The notes beneath the pieces were generated by a model, which worked only from the letters and a program-made list of their open reading frames with translations, was not told where the DNA came from and did no database searches. Positions 16,536 through 25,990 of a DNA stretch of 55,172 nt are shown piece by piece (within the stretch, counting starts at the first letter, position 1; each line of letters begins with the position of its first letter). The stretch is taken from NCBI RefSeq assembly GCF_900609055.1, contig NZ_UXAW01000120.1:1-55172 (forward strand), given 5' to 3'. The translations under genes and the position numbers were made by a program. The stretch is from Pseudogemmobacter humi. GTDB taxonomy: Bacteria; Pseudomonadota; Alphaproteobacteria; Rhodobacterales; Rhodobacteraceae.

Positions 16536-17843
16536 TCACCCTGCGGTGGCTTCGGCCCCCGCCAGATGGCGCGCAAGGATACGGGCCACGGGCTCGGGGC
16601 ACTCGTATTGCGGGATATGGCCCGCCCCTTCGACGCGATGAATAGCGCATTCTGAGCCTGCCGCAAGGGCGTGGCGGGCGGGCAGAATCCGGTCCTCGCG
16701 CCCCCAGAGGATCGCCGCGGGGGTCTCCAGCCGCGCCAGCGCCGGGCGCAGATCGAAGCACTGGGTGCTGTCGGCGAACAGGCTTTGCGCCATATCGGCC
16801 TGGGCCGCGCGCAACTCCGGGTCGCGCCGGGTGGCCATGGCGGCGCGGGCGTAATCATCGGTGATCGTGTCGGGCGAGGCGGTCAGGCGGCGCAGCCAGG
16901 GCGCAAGGCTTTCCGCCCGGCTGGCGCGGATGATGCCGGTCAGCGCTTCGGCATCCACCTCGGGGCCGAGGCCCGCGGGCGCGATCAGCGACAGGCTGGT
17001 CAGTTTCCGCGCGCGGATGTCGGCGATGGCCAGCGCCAGCGCGCCGCCGAGCGAATGGCCCAGCAGATGCACCTGGTCATGGGCGCGGGTGGCGTCGTCG
17101 AAAGCCTCGACCAGCATCCGGGCGAGATCGGCGAAGCTGGCGATCCGGCGGCGCGGGCTTTTGCCGTGGCCGGGCAGGTCGATGCGGATCAGCGGGCGCG
17201 CGCGGCCCATGGCCTTTTCCAAAGGCATCCAGCTTTGACTGTCGGCGGTGAAACCGTGGATCATGACGAGGGGCACGCCCTCGCCCCCACGGGTCGAGAC
17301 CGCCAGCGGGCCAGGCTGCGGGCTCCATTCGGCCACAGACGCGGCGGGCTGGCGATACACCGCCAGCGCCTGCGCAACGTCGCTGCCCTGGATCCGCCCG
17401 CGCGGGCCCGAGCCGGTGAGCGAGGCGAGCGCAATGCCCCCTTCGCGCGCCGCCTTGCGCGCCGCCGGAGTGGCGCGGATCTTGTCGGTTTGCGCAACCG
17501 GAGCCGCGATTTCCGCCGGGGCAGAGACGGTTTCCGCTGGTTTCGCGGCGGGTTCCTCTGCCGGGGCCGGGGCGGCCGCCGCCGGAGCCGGGCCGACCTC
17601 TTCGCCCTCGGCATAAAGCCAGCCGATCACCGCGCCCACGGCGATGCGGTCGCCTTCCTTCGCGGTGACATGGTGCAGATAGCCCGTGGCGGGGGATTCC
17701 ACCTCCATCGCGGCCTTGTCGGTCTCGATGTCGAACAGGGCCGCACCCTGGCGCACGAGCTCTCCCTCGGCCACATGCCAGGCCGAGAGCGTGCCATGGC
17801 TCATGTCCATATCGACCTTGGGCAGGATCACTTCGACCGGCAT
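16536..17843 (-). CDS. dihydrolipoamide acyltransferase E2 with alpha/beta-hydrolase domain (AcoC-like)
   Basis: 435 aa. The N-terminal lipoyl domain (residues 1-80) has the lipoylated lysine in ETDKAAMEVE (about 43). An Ala/Pro/Glu linker leads to a peripheral-subunit-binding domain (about 125-160, ATPAARKAAREGGIALASL). The C-terminal half is an alpha/beta hydrolase (about 180-430) with the HGFTADSQSW oxyanion region, nucleophile elbow GHSLGG and a late His in GAGHIPQ. This replaces the usual CAT catalytic domain, exactly the layout of AcoC of acetoin dehydrogenase. Two nt separate it from E1 beta. No E3 gene is present in the window. Confidence 0.9.
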   Translation of the reverse strand: MPVEVILPKVDMDMSHGTLSAWHVAEGELVRQGAALFDIETDKAAMEVESPATGYLHHVTAKEGDRIAVGAVIGWLYAEGEEVGPAPAAAAPAPAEEPAAKPAETVSAPAEIAAPVAQTDKIRATPAARKAAREGGIALASLTGSGPRGRIQGSDVAQALAVYRQPAASVAEWSPQPGPLAVSTRGGEGVPLVMIHGFTADSQSWMPLEKAMGRARPLIRIDLPGHGKSPRRRIASFADLARMLVEAFDDATRAHDQVHLLGHSLGGALALAIADIRARKLTSLSLIAPAGLGPEVDAEALTGIIRASRAESLAPWLRRLTASPDTITDDYARAAMATRRDPELRAAQADMAQSLFADSTQCFDLRPALARLETPAAILWGREDRILPARHALAAGSECAIHRVEGAGHIPQYECPEPVARILARHLAGAEATAG

Positions 17844-17845
17844 GG

Positions 17846-18838
17846 TCAGACCTCGCCCCGCACCAGCGAGCGCGCCGCCGCCTCGATCCCGTCGGTCTGC
17901 GGCACCGCCACGCGTTCCAGATCGGGGTTGTAGGGGATCGGCGCCTCGGCGCCGCCAAGCCGCAGGATCGGCGCCTCAAGATAGTCGAACGCATCGCTTT
18001 CGGCGACCATGGCGCTGATCTCGGCACCGACGCCGTAGCTTTTCACGCCCTCATAGACCACCATCAGCCGCCCGGTCCTGCGCACCGAGGCGAGGATCGT
18101 CTCATGGTCGATGGGCCGGATCGAGCGCAGGTCGATCACCTCGGCGTCGATCCCTTCCGCCGCCAGTTTCTCCGCCGCCTCAAGCGCGCGGTGCAGCATG
18201 ATCGCACCGGCGACGATGGTCACGTCGCGCCCGGCCCGGGCGATGCGGGCCTTGCCGATCGGGGTGGTATAGGCCCCCTCGGGCACCGGGCCCTTCATCT
18301 TGTAAAGCAGCTTGTGCTCGAAGATCAGCACCGGATCGGGGTCGGCCAGCGCGGCCAGCAAAAGACCCTTGGCATCCTCGGGGGTCGAGGGCTGCACGAC
18401 CTTCAGCCCCGGCACATGGCCGAACCAGGCCTCCAGGCTCTGGCTGTGCTGCGCCGCCGCCCCGGTGCCCGAGCCCGCGGGCATGCGGAACACCACCGGC
18501 ACACTGGCCTCGCCGCCCAGCATGTAGCGCAGCTTGGCGGCCTGGTTGACGATCTGCTCCATGGCGAGCGCGGCGAAGTCCGAGAACTGGAACTCGAAGA
18601 TCGGCTTCAGCCCGGTCAGCGCGGCACCCACGGCGACCCCGGCGCCGCCGAGTTCGGAAATCGGCGTGTCCATCACCCGTTCCGGCCCGTAGCGGTCGAT
18701 CAGGTCCAGCGTGACCTGGAACGCGCCGCCATAGGTGCCGATGTCCTCGCCCATCAGGATCACCGCCGGATCGCTGTCGAGCGCGATGGCCATCGCCTCG
18801 CGGATGGCTTCGGAATAGCTGATCTCGCGGGTGGTCAT
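17846..18838 (-). CDS. thiamine-dependent dehydrogenase E1 component, beta subunit (AcoB-like)
   Basis: 330 aa transketolase-like beta subunit, paired with the alpha subunit to cleave an acetoin-like or 2-oxo substrate. Landmarks are the N-terminal [50 protein letters not shown], the [20 protein letters not shown] segment (with a His typical of E1 beta) and [11 protein letters not shown]. The start was set to ATG 18838, one nucleotide after the alpha-subunit stop and with GAGG at the right distance; a longer reading would overlap the alpha gene by over 30 bp. Confidence 0.9.
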   Translation of the reverse strand: MTTREISYSEAIREAMAIALDSDPAVILMGEDIGTYGGAFQVTLDLIDRYGPERVMDTPISELGGAGVAVGAALTGLKPIFEFQFSDFAALAMEQIVNQAAKLRYMLGGEASVPVVFRMPAGSGTGAAAQHSQSLEAWFGHVPGLKVVQPSTPEDAKGLLLAALADPDPVLIFEHKLLYKMKGPVPEGAYTTPIGKARIARAGRDVTIVAGAIMLHRALEAAEKLAAEGIDAEVIDLRSIRPIDHETILASVRRTGRLMVVYEGVKSYGVGAEISAMVAESDAFDYLEAPILRLGGAEAPIPYNPDLERVAVPQTDGIEAAARSLVRGEV

Positions 18839-18839
18839 T

Positions 18840-19838
18840 TCAGGCCTCGGCGTAAACGTAGCGGGTGACATCGGTCACCGAAGGGGCGGGGCTTTGCTTC
18901 GCAAACTCGATACCCTGTTCCACCGCTTCGGCGGCGGCGGCCTCGATGGCCCCGGCTTCCGCCTCGTCCAGGATCCCGTGGGTGATCAGCTCGGCGCGGA
19001 AGCGCAGGATCGGATCCTTCGCGATCCAGTCCTCGATTTCCTCTTTGGTGCGATAGCGGTTGCGGTCGGATTTGGAATGGCCGCGCCAGCGGTAGGTCAG
19101 GTTCTCGATCAGGCTCGGCCCCTCGCCGGCCCGGGCGCGGGCGATGGCATTGTGCACCGCCTCGGCCACCGCCGAGAAATCGTTGCCGTCCACCGTGACG
19201 CCGGGCATGGCATAGGCGGCGGCCCGGTCCGCGATGTTCGGCACCGCCGTGGCATAGGCGGCGGGGGTGGACATGCCGTATTTGTTGTTCTCGCAGATGA
19301 AGATCACCGGCAGCTTCCAGATCGCCGCCATGTTCAGCGCCTCGTGGAAGGCGCCCTCGTTGTTCGCGCCGTCGCCGAAGAAGCAGATGGTCACATCCGG
19401 CCGCCCCAGCTTTTTCGCCGACAAAGCCGCGCCCACGGCAATCGGGATACCGCCGCCGACGATGCCGTTCGCGCCGAGGTTGCCGGTCTTCACGTCCGCG
19501 ATATGCATCGAGCCGCCGCGGCCGTGGCAATAGCCGGTCTCCTTCCCGAAGAACTCGGCGAACATCCGGCCGACATCGGCGCCCTTGGCGATGCAATGGC
19601 CGTGGCCGCGGTGGGTCGAGGTGATCTTGTCCTGGTCGGAGAGCTCGATGCAGGACGCCATGGCGCTGGCCTCCTGCCCGATGGAAAGGTGCATCGTGCC
19701 GTGGATCAGCCCGCGCATGTAGCTTTGTTCCGCGCCTTCCTCGAAGCGGCGGATCAGATACATGCGCCGCAGGGCCTCGCGCAGTTGGTCAGGCGCGTAT
19801 TGGCGGATCGCGAAGGGGCGGTTGTCAGGGTCGGCCAT
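18840..19838 (-). CDS. thiamine-dependent dehydrogenase E1 component, alpha subunit (AcoA-like)
   Basis: 332 aa. It carries the thiamine-diphosphate motif [18 protein letters not shown] (about residues 160-177) ending in ENN, the [12 protein letters not shown] loop, [12 protein letters not shown], and the phosphorylation-loop-like [15 protein letters not shown]. Resemblance is to acetoin/pyruvate dehydrogenase E1 alpha. The gene starts 1 nt after the SAF-oxidoreductase stop and is followed by E1 beta and E2. Without E3, it likely uses a lipoamide dehydrogenase from elsewhere in the genome. The substrate is unknown; acetoin itself is possible but does not explain the upstream oxidoreductase or the sugar-type regulator. 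Confidence 0.9.
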   Translation of the reverse strand: MADPDNRPFAIRQYAPDQLREALRRMYLIRRFEEGAEQSYMRGLIHGTMHLSIGQEASAMASCIELSDQDKITSTHRGHGHCIAKGADVGRMFAEFFGKETGYCHGRGGSMHIADVKTGNLGANGIVGGGIPIAVGAALSAKKLGRPDVTICFFGDGANNEGAFHEALNMAAIWKLPVIFICENNKYGMSTPAAYATAVPNIADRAAAYAMPGVTVDGNDFSAVAEAVHNAIARARAGEGPSLIENLTYRWRGHSKSDRNRYRTKEEIEDWIAKDPILRFRAELITHGILDEAEAGAIEAAAAEAVEQGIEFAKQSPAPSVTDVTRYVYAEA

Positions 19839-19839
19839 G

Positions 19840-21159
19840 TCAGAGCCCCAGCATCTTGTCCTGGCGCGCGCGCAGCGCGGCGATGCGGCTGTTCGCGGGC
19901 ACTTCGGTGTTCAGGGTGGTGATCAGTTCGCCCTTGCGGATCGGCGCGGTGACTTTCGCCCCGGCCAGCAACCCGCAGGGAATCCCTTTGGCGGCGCGGG
20001 CCTCGCCCGCCTCCATGATCCAGGCGCGGTAGCAATATTCGCCGATCTGGTCGAGCGTCTCGCCCACCGCCAGATCGCGCTTCGCCAGCGCGCAGACCTC
20101 GGCCACCGGGCGCGCCATCGGCACCATATCGGCCTTGCCGTAAAGCACGACGCGGGCGCAGGTCAGCGGCACTTCAAGCGAGGTCAGGTGATAGGGGCGG
20201 AAGAAGGTGAAATAAGGCCCCTGCCCCATCTTCAGATCCTCCATCCGCTCGCGGATGCGGGGATGGTCCATCTCGGCCACGACGAAGACGCCCGGCGCCA
20301 CGCCCTTGCCGATGGTGTAATCCACCCGCCCCTCGTTCGAGGACAGCAGACCCCCCGCCGATTGCGGCACCAGCACCTTGTTCAGCTCTTCGCGCGAACA
20401 GGCGGGGCCGTGCATCCCGGGCTTGTCGGGGATCAGGCCGGTCGCATTGGCGATGGCCGCCATCTCGACCATGGTTTTCGAGCCGTCGACGAATTCCACC
20501 AGCATCCGCGGGTTCATATGCCGGCGGATCGCCTCTTCGGTATAACCGTCGGGCGTCGCGTCGATGTTGAGCGGGTTGTTCTTGCCCTTGCCGGCCGAGA
20601 CGATCCGATGCCCCATGGCCGAGACGAATTCGATCAGTTCCATGCAGGACGAGGGCTCGTCCCCGGCGCCGAGGCTGTAGACCACGCCCAGCCGGTCGGC
20701 CTCGGCGCGCAGGTAAGCGCCGATGGTCACGTCGGCCTCGACGTTCATCATCACCAGATGCTTGCCGCGCTCCATCGCGCGCAGGCCGATTTCCGCGCCC
20801 ACGGCGGGAACCCCGGTCGCATCGACCACCACGTCGATCAGCCCGGCTTCGAGCAGCGCGTCCACATTGTCGGTGACGGCGATCTTGCCGCCCTCCATCG
20901 CCGCATTGGCCTGGTCGGCGCTGCCGATCTCCTGCACGCGGTCGGCGTTGCCGTAAGCGATTTCCACCGATTTCGCCGCCGCCCCGGCTTTCAGCTCGCT
21001 GATCGCACCGATCTCGATCCCCGGCATATGGGCGACGCGGCTGACGATATCCGTCCCCATCTCACCCGCGCCGACAAGGCCGATGCGGATCGGCTGACCG
21101 CCCTCGGCGCGGCGGGCGAGATCCTTCGCAAGCCCGGTCAGGGCGACATTGGTCGGCAT
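19840..21159 (-). CDS. NAD(P)-dependent oxidoreductase with C-terminal SAF domain (COG4091, homoserine-dehydrogenase-like)
   Basis: 439 aa. The N-terminal Rossmann fold has RIGLVGAGEMGTDIVSRVAH (about residues 24-43), followed by VVDATGVPAVGAEIG and MMNVEADVTIGAYL. The middle domain includes SLGAGDEPSSCMELIEFV and AGKGKNNPLNIDATPDGY. The C-terminal part (about 365-439) resembles a SAF domain. Such proteins are annotated as predicted homoserine dehydrogenases, but their role is tied to sugar-acid or branched-sugar catabolism in several bacteria. It is the first gene of an operon with AcoABC-like proteins and a SorC regulator, which argues against a role in threonine synthesis. Confidence 0.85.
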   Translation of the reverse strand: MPTNVALTGLAKDLARRAEGGQPIRIGLVGAGEMGTDIVSRVAHMPGIEIGAISELKAGAAAKSVEIAYGNADRVQEIGSADQANAAMEGGKIAVTDNVDALLEAGLIDVVVDATGVPAVGAEIGLRAMERGKHLVMMNVEADVTIGAYLRAEADRLGVVYSLGAGDEPSSCMELIEFVSAMGHRIVSAGKGKNNPLNIDATPDGYTEEAIRRHMNPRMLVEFVDGSKTMVEMAAIANATGLIPDKPGMHGPACSREELNKVLVPQSAGGLLSSNEGRVDYTIGKGVAPGVFVVAEMDHPRIRERMEDLKMGQGPYFTFFRPYHLTSLEVPLTCARVVLYGKADMVPMARPVAEVCALAKRDLAVGETLDQIGEYCYRAWIMEAGEARAAKGIPCGLLAGAKVTAPIRKGELITTLNTEVPANSRIAALRARQDKMLGL

Positions 21160-21189
21160 GGCGTTTCTCCCTCGGCAGAACCTGCTTCC

Positions 21190-21218
21190 GGTCTATGAAC
21201 TTTTGATCTTTGTGTCAA
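21190..21218 (-). promoter_or_regulatory. sigma70-type promoter with overlapping operator, module 2 operon
   Basis: On the minus strand TTGACA (21218-21213), 17-nt spacer, TAGACC (21195-21190), about 30 nt before the SAF-oxidoreductase ATG. An inverted repeat GAACTT (21197-21202) / AAGTTC (21223-21228) brackets the -35 and spacer, a position fit for SorC control. Confidence 0.6.
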
Positions 21219-21282
21219 TCATAAGTTCCAGAGAGATGGCGCGGATCTTCGGAAAATCGGGAGAATATGCGCCGCCCGCGCC

Positions 21283-21298
21283 ATGAACATCTGTTCAT
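21283..21298. promoter_or_regulatory. palindrome ATGAACA-TC-TGTTCAT, candidate SorC operator
   Basis: Perfect 7-bp arms with a 2-bp centre, about 65 bp upstream of the module 2 -35 and 32 bp after the surE stop. The TGAACA half-site recurs near adh/pfkB and at the module 3 control region. Confidence 0.5.
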
Positions 21299-21329
21299 AG
21301 CCTCTGCCCTTACAGATCCGGGGAATCGC

Positions 21330-22076
21330 TCAGCCCTGCGGCAGGCGCGAGAGCAGGCCCGGCCCAAGCGGCACATCGGCGCACCAGCACAGCCGGTTGA
21401 CCGTCACCTTGCCCGAGTCGATGGCCTCATTCTCGTCGCCCGGGCTGGTGGTTTTCGGCCGCCCGCGCGGCACGATGATCTCGACCCGCGCGCCGTCGCG
21501 CGAAACCTCTTCGGCGAGGCTGCCGATCTTGTCGCGGCCCACCCGCGGCTCGGTGATCGGGGCGGGCAGGCGTTCGGGCAGGTTGACCGAGAGGTAATGC
21601 CCTTCCGGCAGCCAGTCCGCGCGGTCCTGCCAGATTTCGCGGATGAAAGCGGCAAGCCAGGGCGCGTCCTCACCGCCGATCACCGGCTCTTTCACCCGGC
21701 TGAAGCCGATGGCGGGGATGCCCCAGAACGACGCCTCGCGCGCGATGCCGAGCGTGCCGGAATAGGTCAGATCCTCGGCCACGTTGCGCCCGTCGTTCAC
21801 GCCCGACAGCACCAGATCGGGGCGCTGGCCGCCCGCGAACAGCCAGGTCATCGCCACCACAACCGAATCCGCCGGCGTGCCCGAGGTGGCGAAATGCCGC
21901 TCGTCGTGGCGGGTGATGGTCAGGGGCCGGGCGACGGTGATCGCCCCCGATCCCGCGGTGCGTTTGGCCTCGGGCGCGACCACCCAGACATCCCCGCTGA
22001 TCAGCCGGGCGACGGATTCGAGGAACACCAGCCCCGGCGCGCCGATGCCGTCGTCATTACAGACCAGAATGCGCAT
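21330..22076 (-). CDS. surE: 5'/3'-nucleotidase SurE
   Basis: Metal-dependent phosphomonoesterase acting on nucleotides and other small phosphate esters, 248 aa. The active-site motif CNDDGIGAPG is at residues 6-15. The SGVNDGRNVAEDLTYSGTLG segment supplies the conserved Asn and the family loop. ATG 22076 has AAAGGA at the right distance. It is the last gene of the AfuABC-like transporter operon, 10 nt after the metallo-hydrolase. In most alphaproteobacteria surE sits beside pcm or serS; here it stands in an uptake operon, so it may dephosphorylate the imported compound rather than act in housekeeping. Confidence 0.9.
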   Translation of the reverse strand: MRILVCNDDGIGAPGLVFLESVARLISGDVWVVAPEAKRTAGSGAITVARPLTITRHDERHFATSGTPADSVVVAMTWLFAGGQRPDLVLSGVNDGRNVAEDLTYSGTLGIAREASFWGIPAIGFSRVKEPVIGGEDAPWLAAFIREIWQDRADWLPEGHYLSVNLPERLPAPITEPRVGRDKIGSLAEEVSRDGARVEIIVPRGRPKTTSPGDENEAIDSGKVTVNRLCWCADVPLGPGLLSRLPQG

Positions 22077-22086
22077 GGGGTTCCTT

Positions 22087-23238
22087 TCAGAGGATAAGCT
22101 GCTGCCCGGTGCGGGCGGTGACATCCAGCGCCGGGATCCGTGCGCGCAGCCCCTCCAGCCCTGCCGGTTCGCAGGAATGACCAAGGACAAGGCCCGCGCC
22201 GGTCCCGGCGTGGATCTCATGGTTTTCCGAGGCAACCGGATGGGTCGGCAGGCGGATCCAGGCGGCGCGGCCCGCGTCATGCAACCGCCGCGCCGGGGTG
22301 CCGGGCGGGATATGGCCGGTCAGCAGGATCGGCAGGCCCGCCGCATCGGCCCGCGCCAGCGCCTCGACTGACGGCCCGGTCGCGCCCATCCCGTCCCAGA
22401 TCAACAGCGGACAGCGCGGCAGCGGATCGCCGTCCCACCAGGCCCGCGCGCGGTCGAGCGCGGCGCGGATCCGCGTAACCGCCGCCGGGCGCAGGGCCGC
22501 CGCGCTTTCCAGTTGCGCCCGGATCGGCGCGATCATCGTCTCATGGATCGCCAGATCGCCGTCGAGCAGCGCGAGGATCTCCAGCGGTTTCCCCGCCATC
22601 GGCAAGGGCAGCAGGCAGCCCTCCGAAGCCCCGGCCAGCCAGGCCCGGATCGCGGCGGTGCGCAGCGCGGCGCCCTGGTCGTCGTCACCATAAGAGGCAT
22701 CGAGCAGAACCAGATCGCAGGCCGGGATCGGGTCCATCACCAGCACCGGCGAATGCGGCACCACATCGCCTGAGTAGCCGATCCGCCGGCCCTGCGTCTC
22801 AGCCAGAAACCAGGCGCCGCCCGGCACATGGCCCGAGCGCCCGGTCTCCACCGCCAGATCGCCGCAGATCAGCCGCTCGCCGGGGCGAAACAGCCGCCGC
22901 CGGTCCTCGGGCAGGTGGAACCGCTCCAGATCCTCGGGCCGGGCGTAAAGCCGCTGCATCCCGGGCGTATCGGCCCAGGTCTCATGCGTCATGAACACGA
23001 GCCCCCCGAAGCCGCGCGCGATCAGCCAGCTCAACGCCCCGACATGATCCTCATGCGCGTGAGAGATGAACACCGCATCCAGCCGCGGAATGTCCTCAAC
23101 CGGGATCGCCGGGTGGTAATCGTCGGCGCCGCCGACCTTGATTCCGGCGTCGAACAGCACCCGCGCGCCCGGGGTCTCCAGCCCCAGACAGGTGCGGCCC
23201 TTCTCGCCGAAGCCGCCGTAAAGCGAGAGCCGGATCAT
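22087..23238 (-). CDS. MBL-fold metallo-hydrolase, RNase J/CPSF (beta-CASP)-like
   Basis: 383 aa. The metallo-beta-lactamase core has the zinc motif SHAHEDHVGA (about residues 59-68), preceded by LFDAGIKVGG, with GRSGHVPGGAWF and IGYSGDVVPHSP supplying further metal ligands. The C-terminal half contains LLIWDGMGATG, LLTGHIPPGTPARRLHDAG and a THPVASENHEIHAG segment resembling the beta-CASP/RMMBL region of RNase J-like proteins, with HEIHAG where SAHAD is usual. The substrate could be a nucleic acid or a small phosphodiester. The start overlaps the ATPase stop (ATGA). Identity of the fold is firm; the substrate is unknown. Confidence 0.82.
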   Translation of the reverse strand: MIRLSLYGGFGEKGRTCLGLETPGARVLFDAGIKVGGADDYHPAIPVEDIPRLDAVFISHAHEDHVGALSWLIARGFGGLVFMTHETWADTPGMQRLYARPEDLERFHLPEDRRRLFRPGERLICGDLAVETGRSGHVPGGAWFLAETQGRRIGYSGDVVPHSPVLVMDPIPACDLVLLDASYGDDDQGAALRTAAIRAWLAGASEGCLLPLPMAGKPLEILALLDGDLAIHETMIAPIRAQLESAAALRPAAVTRIRAALDRARAWWDGDPLPRCPLLIWDGMGATGPSVEALARADAAGLPILLTGHIPPGTPARRLHDAGRAAWIRLPTHPVASENHEIHAGTGAGLVLGHSCEPAGLEGLRARIPALDVTARTGQQLIL

Positions 23239-24302
23239 TCCTGCCCCGCGGGCAGAACCCAACCGCCAGTGATCGCGAGGCGGGCGACCTCTCCGGCCGC
23301 CAGCCGCGCCGGGTCGGGCAGATCGAAGCCGATCTCCAGATCGGGGCGCAACACCGGGTGCCCCTCGATCCGAAAGCCGCCGCCGCGATAGACCGCGCGC
23401 TTCACCGCGACCCCGATCCCGCCGCTGTCGGCCAGCCGCAGATCGGCCGGGCGCAGGCAGACCCCGGCAGGGCGCGGCCCGGTGCCGGGCGGGCAATCCA
23501 TCACCACCTGCTCGCCCAGCACATCGACCAGGACCTTCCCCGCCTGCTCCTCGCCCAGAACGGTCGCGGGCAGCACGATTCCATTGGCGATGAAATGCGC
23601 GACCATGGCATTCGCGGGGCGGGCATAAAGCTCTTGCGGCGTGGCGAACTGGATCAGCCGCCCGTGGTCCATCACCGCGATCCGGTCGGCCAGCGCCACC
23701 GCCTCGGCCTGGTCGTGGGTGATATAGACGATGGTGGTGCCGGTGCGCTTGTGGAAATCGGCGAATTCCGCCTCCATCGCGGCGCGCAGATGCACGTCGA
23801 GATTGGCCAAAGGCTCATCGAACAGCACAAGCGAGGGCGTCGCCACCAGGCAGCGCGCCAGCGCCACCCGCTGACGCTGCCCGCCCGAGAGATTGGCCGG
23901 GCGCCGCTCGCCCATGGCGCCCAGATCGACCAGATCCAGCGCCTCCTGCACCCGGCGCCCGCGCTCGGCCCGGGGCACTTTCGCCACTTTCAGCGCATAG
24001 CCGACGTTTTCCGCCACGCTCATATGCGGCCAGAGCGCGTAGTTCTGGAACACGATGCCGACATTCCTCGCCTCGGGCGGCACATGGCGGCCCGGGCCGG
24101 AAACCTCGGCCCCGCCCACGGTGATCGAGCCTTCGCTGATCTTCTCGAACCCGGCGATGGCGCGCAAAAGCGTGGTCTTGCCGCAGCCCGAAGGCCCCAG
24201 CACCGCGACGAATTCGCCGTTGCCGATCTCCAGCGTCACCTGTTTCAGCGCCTCGAACTCGCCGAAGCGCCGGGTCACACCGTCGATTTTCAATCCCGCC
24301 AT
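23235..24302 (-). CDS. ABC transporter ATP-binding protein (PotA/AfuC/FbpC type)
   Basis: 355 aa. Walker A GPSGCGKTT (about residues 35-43), Q-loop region VFQNYALWPHMSV, signature LSGGQRQRVALARCL, Walker B LVLFDEPLANLD and H-loop THDQAEAVALADR are all present. The C-terminal about 110 residues form a TOBE-like regulatory domain. It overlaps the permease gene by 13 bp and the metallo-hydrolase gene by 3-4 bp, so all are one operon. Confidence 0.92.
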   Translation of the reverse strand: MAGLKIDGVTRRFGEFEALKQVTLEIGNGEFVAVLGPSGCGKTTLLRAIAGFEKISEGSITVGGAEVSGPGRHVPPEARNVGIVFQNYALWPHMSVAENVGYALKVAKVPRAERGRRVQEALDLVDLGAMGERRPANLSGGQRQRVALARCLVATPSLVLFDEPLANLDVHLRAAMEAEFADFHKRTGTTIVYITHDQAEAVALADRIAVMDHGRLIQFATPQELYARPANAMVAHFIANGIVLPATVLGEEQAGKVLVDVLGEQVVMDCPPGTGPRPAGVCLRPADLRLADSGGIGVAVKRAVYRGGGFRIEGHPVLRPDLEIGFDLPDPARLAAGEVARLAITGGWVLPAGQE

Positions 24303-25987
24303 GGGAGGACTCCGTTCGGAAGGCGGCGCGCGAAGAGATTCGTCGCCAGCATCAGCGCCACGGTCGCGATCACGGTCATCACCGACACCGCCGAGGCAAA
24401 GGCGGAATCGCCGCCCTGTTCAAAGGAAAAGATCACCACGCCGATGGTCTCGGAGCCCGAGGACCACAGAAGCGCCGAGACCGTCAGTTCGCTGAGCGCG
24501 GTCAGGAAGATCAGACAGCCCCCCGCCAGCGTCGCGGGCGCGACCAGCGGGAAGATGATGGTGCGCAGCCGGGTCATCAGCCCGGCACCGGCGACCTGGG
24601 CGGCCTCTTCCAGCGCGCGGTCGATCTGCTGATAACCGACGATGGTCGGGCGCAGGGCCAGCACCAGGAACCGGGCGCAATAGGCGAAGAGGATGATCCA
24701 GATCGTGTTGTAGATCTGGATGCCCAGCACCGGGATCGGTTTCAGGAACAGCAGAAGCGAGGCGATGGCCAGCACCACGCCCGGCAGCGCATAGGGCAAT
24801 TCAATCGACAGGTTCAGCGCCCGGGTCCAGCGGTTCCGCTGCCAGGCGATCATATAGCCAAGGGGCACCGCGATCATCACCGCCACCAGCGCGGCGGCCA
24901 GCGACAGGCCGAAACTGTTCACGAAGGCCCGCGGCGTGGCGGCATGTTCCGTCAGGATGAAGCCGTAATTCGCCAGCGTCAGCTCGGACAGCACCACCTT
25001 GCGCCCGATCGCGGTAATCATCGAGGTCAGCGTCAGCCCGGTCAGCGGCAGCACCAGAACCGCAAGGATCAGCGCCGCCAGCCCGGCCTCGACCAGGATC
25101 CGCCAGCGGCCAAGCCCGAACGGCTCGGGCGGCAGCGAGGTGGTGGTGATGCGGTAATCGCGGCGGCGCGACAGGAAGTCCTGCGCCACGATCCCGGCCA
25201 TGGCGATCAGGCTGATCACGATGGAAAGGATCGTCACCTCGGTCAGCACCGCCGGGCCCGCGCCCGCCAGCTTCTGATAGATCAGCGTCGGCAGCACCAG
25301 GTAATTCGCCGGAATGCCGAGGAAGGCGGGTATCCCGAAATTCCCCACGCAAGAGACGAAGACCAGCGCCGCCGCCCCGATCAGCGCAGGCGTGATCAGC
25401 GGCAGGATGATGGTGCGCAAAACGGTGAACCGCGAGGCGCCGCCCGACAGCGCGGCCTCGACCAGTTCGCGCGGCAACCGGCGCAGGGCGGCCCGCACCA
25501 TCAGGAAGGCCATCGGCCCGTATTGCACGCCCAGAAGCAGGATGATCCCGCCCGGCGAATACAGCGGATTGCGGCTGCCCAAAGGCGGTGCCATGCCGAT
25601 CAGCTTGAGAAACGGGCTGGCCGGGCCGAACAGTTGCAGCCAGGCCAAAGCCGTCACCTGCGGCGCGATCAGAAGCGGGATCACATAGAGGAAGACGAAC
25701 ACCCCCCGCCCGCGCACATCGGTCAGGCTGACGATCAGCGCCGTCGTGGTGCCCAGCACCATGGCGAGCACCGTCCCCGCCACGCCGGTTTGCAGCGAAT
25801 TCCACGTCGCGGTCCAGGTCGACCCGGCCGACAGCGCCTTCGTCAGGCTCTGGGCGGCGGTCCCGCTTTGCGGCGCAACCAGTTCCCACATGAGCCGCGC
25901 CATGGGCAGGACCGACAACAGAAGAACCACCGCCGCCACCATCAGGATGAGCATGCGGTCCTGCCGGCTGTGGTCCTGCGCGCGCAC
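24290..25987 (-). CDS. ABC transporter permease, fused double-domain (AfuB/FbpB-like)
   Basis: 565 aa with about twelve membrane helices in two homologous halves, each with an EAA-type loop: ELVEAALSGGASRFTVLRTI in the first (about residues 165-184) and ALEEAAQVAGAGLMTRLRTI in the second (about 460-480). This is the architecture of iron, phosphonate and sugar-phosphate importers of the AfuB/FbpB class. GTG at 25987 starts 3 nt after the binding-protein stop. Confidence 0.9.
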   Translation of the reverse strand: MRAQDHSRQDRMLILMVAAVVLLLSVLPMARLMWELVAPQSGTAAQSLTKALSAGSTWTATWNSLQTGVAGTVLAMVLGTTTALIVSLTDVRGRGVFVFLYVIPLLIAPQVTALAWLQLFGPASPFLKLIGMAPPLGSRNPLYSPGGIILLLGVQYGPMAFLMVRAALRRLPRELVEAALSGGASRFTVLRTIILPLITPALIGAAALVFVSCVGNFGIPAFLGIPANYLVLPTLIYQKLAGAGPAVLTEVTILSIVISLIAMAGIVAQDFLSRRRDYRITTTSLPPEPFGLGRWRILVEAGLAALILAVLVLPLTGLTLTSMITAIGRKVVLSELTLANYGFILTEHAATPRAFVNSFGLSLAAALVAVMIAVPLGYMIAWQRNRWTRALNLSIELPYALPGVVLAIASLLLFLKPIPVLGIQIYNTIWIILFAYCARFLVLALRPTIVGYQQIDRALEEAAQVAGAGLMTRLRTIIFPLVAPATLAGGCLIFLTALSELTVSALLWSSGSETIGVVIFSFEQGGDSAFASAVSVMTVIATVALMLATNLFARRLPNGVLPWRD

Positions 25988-25990
25988 CCG

